Source: an uncultured Kiritimatiellota bacterium
GTDB taxonomy: Bacteria; Verrucomicrobiota; Kiritimatiellia; RFP12; UBA1067
Reading direction: 5' to 3'
Assembly: GCA_934667295.1 (NCBI GenBank)
Contig: CAKULR010000012.1
Location: forward strand, 1-16,210
Length of the DNA: 16,210 nucleotides
Both the position numbers and the translations under genes were made by a program. The notes below the pieces were generated by a model. That model was not told the origin of the DNA. It was given only the letters and a program-made list of their open reading frames with translations, and did not search any database. Numbering within the stretch: position 1 is the stretch's first letter; each line of letters starts with the position of its first letter. Of the stretch, positions 1 to 9,000 are shown in pieces.

Positions 1-3000
1 TCCGGGTTCTCGCACGGGATGTTGGGCGCCGTCGTGCCCTCCAGGAAGACATCGGCGCACTGGCGCTCCTGCCCGTTCCAGCGGGCCTCGTCGGCCTCGA
101 TCGAGAACTCGCCCTTGTCGCCGTTCACCAGCTTCGGCGTCGTCTCGTAGCGGTACTTGAGGAGCAGGTACTCGTCAAGCGCCGTGTACGCGACCGTGTT
201 GACCGCCAGGCCGGACTCGCCCTCGTAGTGGACGCCCGTCTTCGCCGGCTCCCAGCGCGCGGCGACGTAGCCCGCGTCGTTCTTGTTCCACGCCGTGCGC
301 GGATCGAAGCCGAACTGCGCGTACACCTCGTCGTGGAGGAGCGTGACGGCCTGGTTGCGCACCACGGCAATCGTCGCGTTCGTCGCCTCCCCGAGATCCC
401 ACACGCGCGCGTCGAGCGGCAGCGCGTCGACCTCCTCGCCCACGTGGTCGACCGCGTTCAGCACCTTGCCGCCGCGGAAGGAGGAGACCCAGACGCCCGT
501 CTCGTCCGTCGCGCGGTTGTAGCGGAAGACCTTGATGGCGACGAAGTTCGTCAGGACGGATTCCGCCAGCGTGTACGCGCCCTCCTTCTCCACGAGGGCC
601 CGTTCGCCGTTGGCCGGGAGGGCGAAGACGCCCGCGCCCGGAATCGTGACGATCGCGTAGGTCGCTTCGGAATCCCAGCGGGCCATGAAGTCGCCGTCCG
701 CGTTCATCGAACCGTTCTCGCCGTCCTTGGCGCTGACCGGGTTCATGCCGTTCATGATCTCCCAGTAGTCGCTGAGGCCGTCGCCGTCCGTATCCCAGTT
801 GATGGGATTCGTGCCCATGGCAAGCTCTTCGAGGTCCGTGAGGCCGTCGTTGTCCGTGTCGCGCGTCGCAAACGCATCGCCGACGGCCTTGACGGTCGGG
901 TTGAACGCGGCCGCCACTTCGTCGGGCGTGATGCGCTCGCCGGTCGCGATGTCCTTGAGGGAGAAGCGCGAACCCTCCAGGCGCTCCCACTCGCCCTTCT
1001 CGTTGATCCGGCCGACCGTGGCGCTGTACCAGTAGAAGTATTCGTAGCCGTCCGGGAAACCGTCCTCGTCCGTGTCGTCGACGGTCGGATCGGTGCGGTT
1101 CTCGGGAATCCAGCTGTCGTCATTGGCCTTGAGATAGGCGGTCAGCGTCGCGATGTCGGCCTCCCAGCCCGCACGGTCGTCCTTCCATTTCGCCAGGAGA
1201 TCCGCCGAGGCGATGCCGGCTTTTTGGTTGTGTTCGGCAATCGCCAGCCACTCGGCGTCCGAGAACGTGGGGTCGGACACCCACGTGCCGCGCACGTTGC
1301 GGTTCTTGCCGCTGTTCGCCACGCGGTAGTTGAGGTTCTCGTCGAATCCGCGGAGTTCCAGGAACGCCGTGAACGCGCCGCCCGCCGTCGCCCAGTTGAC
1401 GACGTTCGGGATGAGGGAGGTGCCGGCCGCCGAGGTGGCGGGCAGGAAATCGCCCGCGTCCACGCCGCTCGTCGTCTTGACCGTGTCCCCGTTCCAGGAC
1501 GCCAGGTTCTGGATGGCGCCCGGCTGCGACTCGTCGTCGAGTTCGAAGCCGGCGGCCTCGTAGAGCTTCTTGCTGCTCGCCCACGTCGTCTGCACCGCGT
1601 AGACATCGGGGATGCCGTCCTGGTTCACGTCGCCCACGTTGTCCGTCGTGAGGTATTCGAGGGAGAAGATCGCCTCCAGCAGCGTCGTCTCGTAGGTCGT
1701 GGCGGAATCGTCGTACTCGGGAAGCACGACCAGCTGCTCACCCATCGAATACGGGCCCAGTTCCGGCTGCACCGTCCCGTTCAGGTGCTGGCCCGTGTAG
1801 CCCGACTCGCCGCCCGAGGTGTTGAGGATCCAGCAGAAGAAGAAACTGTCCTTCCCGTCAAGGTCCACATAGCTGTAGTAGGGTCCCGTGTCCGTGTTCG
1901 AACCCATCGCGTCGATCGCGAAGTCCTTGCCCGGCGTCAGCGAGCCGTCGTCCACGTCGCCGATCTTGTAGCCGCGGGCGTAGACCGTCGTGTTGAGGTC
2001 TTCGGGGGAATAGGACCACCTGTGGACGAAGCCCGAGATCTCGGTCGGAGCCGTCGCGCCGTCCGCCCACACGCGGCCGTCGCCAAGCCCCAGCGCGGAG
2101 GTGTAGTGCTGGGACAGCTTCGAGATGCCGCCCCCCCGGCCTTCCAGACGGCCGGGCTGGCGGGGATGGATCTGGACAAGCTTCGAAGGCGCGACGTAGA
2201 AGTAGTAGTTGCGCGTCGCCGTGCCGCCGTCCTTGTCCTTGACAACGAGGCTCACGGTCTTCGAACCCGCGCTCGTGAAGACGACATCCTTCGACATCGT
2301 CCCCCCGCTTACGTCCATCGTCTGCCTTTCGGATGCCCCGTTGTAGGTCCAGGTCACGTTCATCGTCTTCAGATCGACGTCGATGTCGGTCACATCCCAG
2401 GAAATCGTGTAGGGCACGTTGATCGCGACGGGAATCTCGTTCGTCATGGCGATGCCGGGGCCGATGACCGGCTCTACGTTGACGACGTAGACATCCAGTT
2501 CACCCGCCGTGTAGTATTCGGCCCAGGTCTTGGACGCATCCGGCGACGTCGTCGTGTCGACGACGCTGGCCTTGATCTTGAAGCCCTTCCGCGCGCCCTG
2601 CGGCGTACCGTCGAGGTCGGTGAAGAAGACGTCCTGCCGCGCAATGCCGTTCCGGAACTCCAGGTCGTAGGTGTTCAGGACGGGCAACGTGTAGTTGCCG
2701 TCGTCCGCGTCATTGCGCACCACGTCGAGGTGGACGGTGAGATGCCCCGTCCCCAGTCCGGACGGCGGCACGGTGAGGTCCACGTGGATGAGCCCCAGCG
2801 TGTTCCCCGTATCGGTTTCGTTGAAGACGGTGCTGCTGTTGTAGGGCGAGAGGGAGATGGCCGGCGCATCCAGCGTCGGGATGTAGACCGTGAAGGGGTT
2901 CTTGTCCGCCGCAAGCTTCTCGGTGGTCGTCATGTCCTTGTCGTACACCGTCACGGTCACCCGGTTCTTGACGCCGGCGCCGCCCGTCGAGAACGGGTAG

Positions 3001-5462
3001 GGAATCTGCTGGCCGTAGGGGTTGTTCGTCAGCGTCACCGTCTTCGTGACCGCGCCGCCTTCCCAGAACTTGACGACCGTGATGAAGCCGTCGTCGCCCA
3101 GGTCGATGTCGCTCGGGTCCGCGGCGGCGATCTCGAACACGTTCTGCACGCCCACGGCGGCGTTCGCCTCCATGTCCCCGCCGCTCGTGTAGGCGGGGGT
3201 TCCGTTCATCGTGACCGAGATCACGGACGGGGCGGCGTTCGTCACGTTGAGTGTAATGCCGTTCGACCCCCAGACGGAAAGGATGTTCGAGTCGTCGGTG
3301 GCGTCATTCGTGCTGCGCACGACGACGTTGAACTTCAGCGCACAGCCCTTGTAGCCATCCAGGAGGAGGACGTCGGCGGTTTCCGCCGGTTCAAGGTCGC
3401 TGTTGCCGATCGGAATGCCGGTGTCGAAGTCGTATTCGACGAGGTCGCGGGTTGCGTCGTCCACGGGGTCGAGGAAGATGAAACCCGTCGACGGCGCGTC
3501 GAACGCCTCGGAGAACTTGAAGGACAGGCGGGCCGTGTCGCCTTCGCAGTAGGTCCTCCGGGGATTGTCGGCCGTCACGTCGATCTTCTTCGCGACGTTC
3601 ACGTGGACCGTGTAGGTGAGGGGCGCGTCCTTGCCCGAGTTGAAGCCGTCCTGGTTCTCCACGTAGATGCGGGACGTGTAGTCGCGCCCGCCCACGGGGT
3701 AGCGGTACTGGAACGTGATCTCGCCGCTCGCGTTCGCGGTCAGGTTCTCGATCTTCTCCCACGCGCCGTTGTTGTTGTAGTCGATGTAGACCGTGTACTT
3801 GCCGTCGTCCGGCGTCTTGCCGTGGAGCTGCCACATCGCGTCGGCCACCGTGATCGTGAAGTCGGTCAGCGTGTTGGCGGGGATGTTGAAGTACTCGCGC
3901 CCCGCCTCCGGTGCCGTGATGACGGGCGCATTGCCGTTGATCTGGAGCGTGGCGGCGGTCTTCGTGCCCGTGAAGAACGCCTCGGCGGCGGCCGCGTTGG
4001 CGGAGGCGGGATCGATGGTGGGCGTGAAGCGAATGCCCTTCGCCGTGTCGTCGTTCGCGCGGTTCGCGTAGACGTAGAGCATCGCCCCCGTGGAGGATGC
4101 CTTGGTCTCGCCGGCCTTGACCGTGAGGGTCTTGACCTCGTCGTCGTAGTTCTCGGCGCCCGACTGCACGGTGGACATGCCGATGAAGGTGAAGGGATCC
4201 GTCCCGCTATTGGACCGCATCGCGGGCGTGATGAGCACCGTGACGTCCTCCGTCCAGGGTTCGGACAGTTCCACGTCCAGCGCCGCAGCCGAAAGGTAGT
4301 TGTTCGTGGAGGAGGAGACGACGCCGCTCACGGGGTCGAGGACGACGGTGATGGACGGCGGCGGCGGCGTGACCACCGTCAGGGTGCGCACCGTGAAGTT
4401 CGTGACGAGCGTCCCCGCGCGGTTGTAGATGTTCGTGGGCGTGTCGGACATGTAGACTTCCGTGGACTTGCCCACCTGGCCGGCCTGCGCGCGGACCGTG
4501 AAGGGCGCAAGCTCGTCGCCCTGGACGACCGAGACCGTCGCGACCTTGCGCGTCACGCCGTCCCGGAACGTGTACGCGGTGCCGTTCTCGACCTCGGCCA
4601 CCGTCGGATCCTGCGTCCACACGTAGTACGTGTAGGAACCCGAGGCGCCGCCGGGAATCGAGAGGCGCGGCACGGCCGGGGTCGCCGTGGTGGTGCCGGC
4701 GGCGATGTTGCGCCACACGCCGCTGGCCTCGTCCGCGTAGGTGTCGTCGAAGTCGACGGCCTTGATCTGGATGTTCGCGTTCGCGAGGTTGTAGTCGCGC
4801 ACTTCCGACGTCCTGAATTCGCTCGCGTTCGGGTAGGGGAGGGTTTCCGGGCCGAAGTAGAACTCAAGCTGGTTGGTGGTGGCGTTGTCGGTCGGATTCT
4901 GCGGGAAGAAGCCCCAGAGGTTCTTCTCCGTGAGGAAGTAGTTGCTCGCCTCGGGCGTCACGTACGGATCGGTGGGGTCGGCCTCCATCGCGGCGCCCGT
5001 GCCGCGCGCATTCGCGAGCTTGAGGGGCAGCGCGAAGTCGCCGGCCTGCACCGTGTAGCGGCAGATGAGGTCGGTGTGGTAGAGGCCCGCCTCGCCCTCG
5101 GGGCGTTCCCACGACACGATGTCCGCATAGCGCAGACCGCCGCTCACGCGCAGGCCGATCTGCGGAAGGCGCTTCTCGATCGTGCCGGTGCCGAGAAGCG
5201 GACGCAGCACCCACGGATTCAGGTAGGAATTGTCGGCGTACGTCCTCTCCCACTCGCGGTTCGCGAGGCGGATCCTGAACTGCACCTTGTCGCCCGCCAC
5301 GAGCGGCTTCGAAAGGTCGTTCACCACGCCGACTTCGCCCAGCGGGTTGCCGTAGAATTCAATCGACCGGACATCGCCGGCCGCCGTCGCCGTGCGCGGG
5401 AGGGCACACGCGAGCGCCGTCAGCGTCGCCGCGAAAAGTCCAAGCGTTCTTCTGTTCTTCAT
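1..5462 (-). CDS. Giant exported multidomain surface protein (3'-truncated by window edge)
   Basis: An open frame runs without a stop from the ATG at 5462 to the window edge, giving at least 1820 residues; the C terminus is missing. Residues 1-27 form a signal peptide (basic MKNRR, hydrophobic core, ALPRTATA cleavage region), so export is expected. The rest is Thr/Val/Asn/Asp-rich and beta-like. A Calx-beta-like stretch spans about 370-510, a PKD-like domain about 995-1090 (WDVTDIDVD, then SLVVKDKDGG), and a DVNQDGIPD EF-hand-like loop lies near 1276. TSP3-like acidic repeats follow near 1467 (DDTDEDGFPDG) and 1535-1575 (DTDNDGLTDLEELAMGTNP, DTDGDGLSDYWE), which usually bind calcium. The frame agrees at the start, at 818 and at the window edge. 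The start is supported by AAGGAAG 9 nt upstream. It lies 40 nt beyond the extended lipoprotein frame, suggesting co-transcription. An adhesin or surface-layer role is inference; no catalytic domain was recognised. Confidence 0.88.
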   Translation of the reverse strand, partial: MKNRRTLGLFAATLTALACALPRTATAAGDVRSIEFYGNPLGEVGVVNDLSKPLVAGDKVQFRIRLANREWERTYADNSYLNPWVLRPLLGTGTIEKRLPQIGLRVSGGLRYADIVSWERPEGEAGLYHTDLICRYTVQAGDFALPLKLANARGTGAAMEADPTDPYVTPEASNYFLTEKNLWGFFPQNPTDNATTNQLEFYFGPETLPYPNASEFRTSEVRDYNLANANIQIKAVDFDDTYADEASGVWRNIAAGTTTATPAVPRLSIPGGASGSYTYYVWTQDPTVAEVENGTAYTFRDGVTRKVATVSVVQGDELAPFTVRAQAGQVGKSTEVYMSDTPTNIYNRAGTLVTNFTVRTLTVVTPPPPSITVVLDPVSGVVSSSTNNYLSAAALDVELSEPWTEDVTVLITPAMRSNSGTDPFTFIGMSTVQSGAENYDDEVKTLTVKAGETKASSTGAMLYVYANRANDDTAKGIRFTPTIDPASANAAAAEAFFTGTKTAATLQINGNAPVITAPEAGREYFNIPANTLTDFTITVADAMWQLHGKTPDDGKYTVYIDYNNNGAWEKIENLTANASGEITFQYRYPVGGRDYTSRIYVENQDGFNSGKDAPLTYTVHVNVAKKIDVTADNPRRTYCEGDTARLSFKFSEAFDAPSTGFIFLDPVDDATRDLVEYDFDTGIPIGNSDLEPAETADVLLLDGYKGCALKFNVVVRSTNDATDDSNILSVWGSNGITLNVTNAAPSVISVTMNGTPAYTSGGDMEANAAVGVQNVFEIAAADPSDIDLGDDGFITVVKFWEGGAVTKTVTLTNNPYGQQIPYPFSTGGAGVKNRVTVTVYDKDMTTTEKLAADKNPFTVYIPTLDAPAISLSPYNSSTVFNETDTGNTLGLIHVDLTVPPSGLGTGHLTVHLDVVRNDADDGNYTLPVLNTYDLEFRNGIARQDVFFTDLDGTPQGARKGFKIKASVVDTTTSPDASKTWAEYYTAGELDVYVVNVEPVIGPGIAMTNEIPVAINVPYTISWDVTDIDVDLKTMNVTWTYNGASERQTMDVSGGTMSKDVVFTSAGSKTVSLVVKDKDGGTATRNYYFYVAPSKLVQIHPRQPGRLEGRGGGISKLSQHYTSALGLGDGRVWADGATAPTEISGFVHRWSYSPEDLNTTVYARGYKIGDVDDGSLTPGKDFAIDAMGSNTDTGPYYSYVDLDGKDSFFFCWILNTSGGESGYTGQHLNGTVQPELGPYSMGEQLVVLPEYDDSATTYETTLLEAIFSLEYLTTDNVGDVNQDGIPDVYAVQTTWASSKKLYEAAGFELDDESQPGAIQNLASWNGDTVKTTSGVDAGDFLPATSAAGTSLIPNVVNWATAGGAFTAFLELRGFDENLNYRVANSGKNRNVRGTWVSDPTFSDAEWLAIAEHNQKAGIASADLLAKWKDDRAGWEADIATLTAYLKANDDSWIPENRTDPTVDDTDEDGFPDGYEYFYWYSATVGRINEKGEWERLEGSRFSLKDIATGERITPDEVAAAFNPTVKAVGDAFATRDTDNDGLTDLEELAMGTNPINWDTDGDGLSDYWEIMNGMNPVSAKDGENGSMNADGDFMARWDSEATYAIVTIPGAGVFALPANGERALVEKEGAYTLAESVLTNFVAIKVFRYNRATDETGVWVSSFRGGKVLNAVDHVGEEVDALPLDARVWDLGEATNATIAVVRNQAVTLLHDEVYAQFGFDPRTAWNKNDAGYVAARWEPAKTGVHYEGESGLAVNTVAYTALDEYLLLKYRYETTPKLVNGDKGEFSIEADEARWNGQERQCADVFLEGTTAPNIPCENP

Positions 5463-5502
5463 GATACCGCTTCCTTCCGTTGAATCAAGTCGTCTCAAAT
5501 CG

Positions 5503-5676
5503 TCACTTCGTCGCGGCGGCGGATGACTTGTCCGTCGCGCGTCCCTCGGCGACGGCCCTGCGGTCCGCCGCCTCCTTCAGGATCCGCGCCCGCACGGTCG
5601 CCCGCGCGCGCGCCATTTCCTGTTCCAGATTCTCGTTCGTCTTCGCGAGGGCGCCGGAGAGCGCCTTCCAGCCGGG
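5503..5676 (-). other. In-frame continuation of the lipoprotein gene beyond the TAG
   Basis: Directly after the TAG the same frame reads PGWKALSGALAKTNENLEQE, then MARARATVRARILKEAADRR, and ends DKSSAAATK before TGA. Helical, Glu/Arg/Ala-rich composition continues that of the upstream part, and the frame ends 40 nt before the next start, at normal operon spacing. It looks like the true C-terminal half separated by a single-codon change. Its translation could come from readthrough, or from reinitiation at the internal ATG at 5616, or it may not be made at all. Confidence 0.6.
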
Positions 5677-5988
5677 CTACCTCTCGGGATGGGCCTCCAG
5701 CTCGGCCCGCACCTGCTCGTCCGTCGCGTCCTTCGGCAGCGCGGCGCGCGCACGCGCGACAAGTTCCTTCAGCTGGGATTCAATGCGATTGCGCACGGCG
5801 GCCTGTTCGTTCTGCCGCGCATGCGTCTCGCGGAGGGCGTTCTGGTACACGGGGTCCTCCCCCCGTACCGTATAGACCTCCGGCTTCTTCTCATGCGGCT
5901 TCTTCTCGCAGCCGCAGAGGGCCGCGATACCGACTGCCACCGCCACCGTCGCGAACGGTGCGAGGCTCTGTACCAACCAATGTTTCAT
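5677..5988 (-). CDS. Small coiled-coil lipoprotein, ended early by an in-frame TAG
   Basis: The protein has 103 aa as read. It starts with a hydrophobic signal and an LCGC lipobox, with Cys27 as the predicted lipidated residue, followed by a Lys/Glu linker (EKKPHEKKPE). A charged helical part follows (VYQNALRETHARQNEQ, then RIESQLKELVARARAALP), ending AELEAHPER before a TAG at 5677-5679. Export by Sec and lipid anchoring are inferred from the lipobox. The family has no function I recognise. The frame stays open for 57 more codons to a TGA at 5503, with the same charged helical character, so the intact gene was probably about 161 residues. No strong Shine-Dalgarno precedes the ATG; the sequence just upstream is CACCTGAAAAC. 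It sits between the C10 peptidase and the giant surface protein, all on the same strand, which suggests a linked envelope role. Confidence 0.72.
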   Translation of the reverse strand: MKHWLVQSLAPFATVAVAVGIAALCGCEKKPHEKKPEVYTVRGEDPVYQNALRETHARQNEQAAVRNRIESQLKELVARARAALPKDATDEQVRAELEAHPER

Positions 5989-6035
5989 GTTTTCAGGTGG
6001 CCACGGAAGGGTGCACGCCTCCGAAAGCCGTTGTC

Positions 6036-6065
6036 ATTTTACCATTGTTTTACGTTGTGGGGCAA
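6036..6065 (-). promoter_or_regulatory. Candidate sigma-70-like promoter for the lipoprotein gene
   Basis: TTGCCC (6060-6065) is followed after 18 nt by TAAAAT (6036-6041) on the minus strand, about 48 nt upstream of the lipoprotein ATG, in the AT-richer gap after the C10 peptidase stop. It could let the lipoprotein and giant-protein genes be transcribed apart from the peptidase. It rests only on match to the consensus. Confidence 0.35.
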
Positions 6066-6092
6066 GGGGGAAAATTGCGGGACCATGCGGAG

Positions 6093-9000
6093 TTAGGGCT
6101 TGACATCCGAGACGACGAGCTTGTAGAACTTCTTCGCGTCCGTCGGCGCGACGTCGATCGAGACCTCCACGGTCGCATCGTCCGCCTGTGCCTGGACGGT
6201 CGGGTTGCCCGTCTCGTACCCCGTCGTGACGACCTGCCAGGAACCGCCCAGCTCGTCCGCCGCGTAGAGCGCATACCAGAAGCCCCGCACGCCGTTGGCG
6301 ACCGCCGCCTTCACCGTCACCGTGCCGTCGCCGTTCGAGAGGATCGTGAGCGGCGAGCTTACGCCGTCCGCCGCGAGCGGGCGCAGCACCTCCTCGTCCA
6401 GTTCGAGCGTCGCGACGACGTTGCCCGCCGCGTCCGCCGCGATCTTCGCCTTGAAGCCCTTCGGTGCCGTCACCTTGATGTCCGACAGCGGGATGCCGTG
6501 CGCCTCCAGCGCCGCCACCGTGGTGAGGTTCGTCGAATAGCCGTGCGCGTTGAGCAGCGTCAGTGCGGCGTCCCACTCAATCGTGAACTCCGTCTCGGGG
6601 TCGTCGAGGGCGGGAATCCAGAGCCAGTTGAAAAAGGCCTTGTCACCCGTTTGATAGAACTCCCGCAGCGTAAACGCCGAATAGGGACTGGCCTCGCCCA
6701 GCAGCGTAACCGGATCCTCCGTCCCGGTGAGCGTACCGGGGACAACGCCCCAGAGCTGCCACGTGGTCCCCGTCTCGTCGGTGAACGTCTGCGCGCCCGA
6801 CTGGATGACCGCATCCAGCACCACGGGCACCTCCACCGTGACGCCCGACGCGAGCGGATGGGCCCCCGTCGCGCTCTGGACCGTCGTCGTGGGCGCCAGT
6901 TCGGCGGCGGCAGGCTCGAAGGACAGCGCGCTGTTGACGAACCACGAGGTCGCCGTGATCTGGATATTGGTCACCGTCTCCTCAACCATCGTCCCGCCCT
7001 TGCGGAAGAACACGTCCAGCTGTCCCGGCTCGTCCACGAAGAGGGAGAAGGTCGCGGCGCTCAGGTTGACGCCCTTCACCTTGTTCTGCACCCAGCTGTT
7101 GACCGAGTATCCCGTGTCGCAGGTCGCCGTGAACAGAACCGCTTCGCCCCAGGCGTACCAGCCCGAACCCGGCGTGACATCATAGGTGTCGGGGCCCGCT
7201 TTTCCGTTTCCGTTCTGGCACTGGGGAACGACCTTCACGTAGACGGCAATCGTCTTCGAGAAGTCCCAGGTGAGCGCAACCGCGTCGTTCGCGGCGAGGT
7301 CCAGCGTCGCCGTGCTGCCCGTGCCGGTGAGGACGGCGCCCGTCGTCGCGTTCGTCGCCGACCATCCCGCGCACCCCAGCACCACGCCCGCCGCCTCGTT
7401 CGTCACCACCGCGTCGCAGGTGAAGGTGTAGGGGCCGTTCGTGTAGCTGTTCGCATGGACGCCGCATGCCTGCGCGGGTTCCGCCACCGTGTTGATCGCC
7501 TCTTCGGCCGCCTTCGACGTCGCCCCGATCGTCACGGTGATGCCGGACGTGCATTCCGCGAACCGCGTCGCCCCCACGCCGAGGACGCGCATCAGGCTGT
7601 TGGAGACGGCCGACAGGATCGCGTCGGTCTCCTCCGCGTCCCACGCCACCAGCTCCGGCGTTCCGTCGATCGGCGCAAACGTGTAGGTGAGCGCGCGCGT
7701 CGTCTCCACCGCGTCGAGGCCGTTCGTCTCCGCCGCGTGGCTGGCATCGTGCGTGACGTTCGTCAGCGTCGTCAGCGTGGTCGAATAGCCGTAGGCGAGC
7801 GCGCCGTTCTTCGCCTGCCAGCGGTCGGCGGGATCGACGGCGGACGGCAGGTAGACGCCATAGGAGAGTTCGGCGCCGTCGCCCGCCGCCGCACTCGACT
7901 GCGAGAAGTAGTAGACGAACCGGTCGGCGAAGCCGTCCACGTTGTCCTGGGCAAGGTTGTAGATGAGGCTCAGCACGGCCGTCGTGTTCGTCTTCCCGGT
8001 GACGCCGCTCACGCGCAGAATCGCCTTGCCCTCCTTGAGGGCGTACAGCTTCGCGCGTTCCAGGGAGTAGGCGACCGTGCAGTCCATGAGGACGAACTCG
8101 AAGGCGTTCGGCAGCAGGGGGCAGAGTTCGTCCGACGTCTTCGTTTCGTCCGCCGCATCCGCGTTGATCTCGATTTCCGCCGCCTTGTCCTGGCACGTCA
8201 CCGTGCAGATTCCCATGTCCGCCGGGACGCGCGTCCCGAAATAGCCTTCGCCGCTCGTCGTGAGCGTGCGCCCGAGACCGGCGATCTCCAGCGGGGCGCC
8301 CGGCATCGTGACGTGCCCGACGACCGGCACGATGTCGTCGTTGTCGTACGCGATCATCGTGATGACGCCCGTCACGATCTCGGAGAGGTAGCACCCGCCG
8401 CCCACCGTCGCCTTCGTGTCGATCTTCGGGAGGGCGTACCAGCCGTCGCCCGAACCCGACCAGCCCATGAAGACGCGCACGCGCTCGACGCCGTCCGCAT
8501 CGAGGCCGTAGCCGGCCGCGACCACCGCATGGCCCTGGATGCTCATGCCCACGGGCACGCCCGCGCGGCACTGGTTGTAGATGAGCTTCTCCAGTTCCTC
8601 CTGCGTCGGGTTCTTCGCGTCGCTGATGGCAACATGGCGGGCATGCCGGAAACCGAAGACGTCCTTGAGGGCGTCGGCGACATACGCCGTGAAGGCCCCC
8701 GACTCGTCGTCCGTCCACATCATGCCCACGCCCACGCCCGCATCGTAGGCGACGCGGCCGATCAGCTGCTGCTGCTCCGTCGTGAGCGCCGTCGCGGGCG
8801 CGTTCGTGCCGCCCCAGTTCTCCGGCAGGATCGACCAGTCGATCGGCCCGCCCATCGTCTTCGCCTTGTAGGGCTTGCCATTGTAGGTACAGGCGTCGTT
8901 CACACGACCCGCGACCGCGTTCGTCGTGCCGTAGAACTGCGCGAGCGCCGCGCACGCCGTCGCGACGCAGCCGCACACGGCATGGTTCGGCGTGTAGAGG

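Noticed and set aside
2120..2160. Possible frameshift at a run of eight C in the giant gene
   Set aside because: The frame on both sides agrees with the start codon and with the TSP3 repeats further on, and the translated sequence remains plausible (RQPGRLEGRGGG).
228..5483. A 1751-codon open frame on the plus strand
   Set aside because: It is exactly antisense, codon on codon, to the giant exported protein. Its product is Arg/Val/His-rich without domains or a signal. GC-rich codon use removes stops from the antisense frame.
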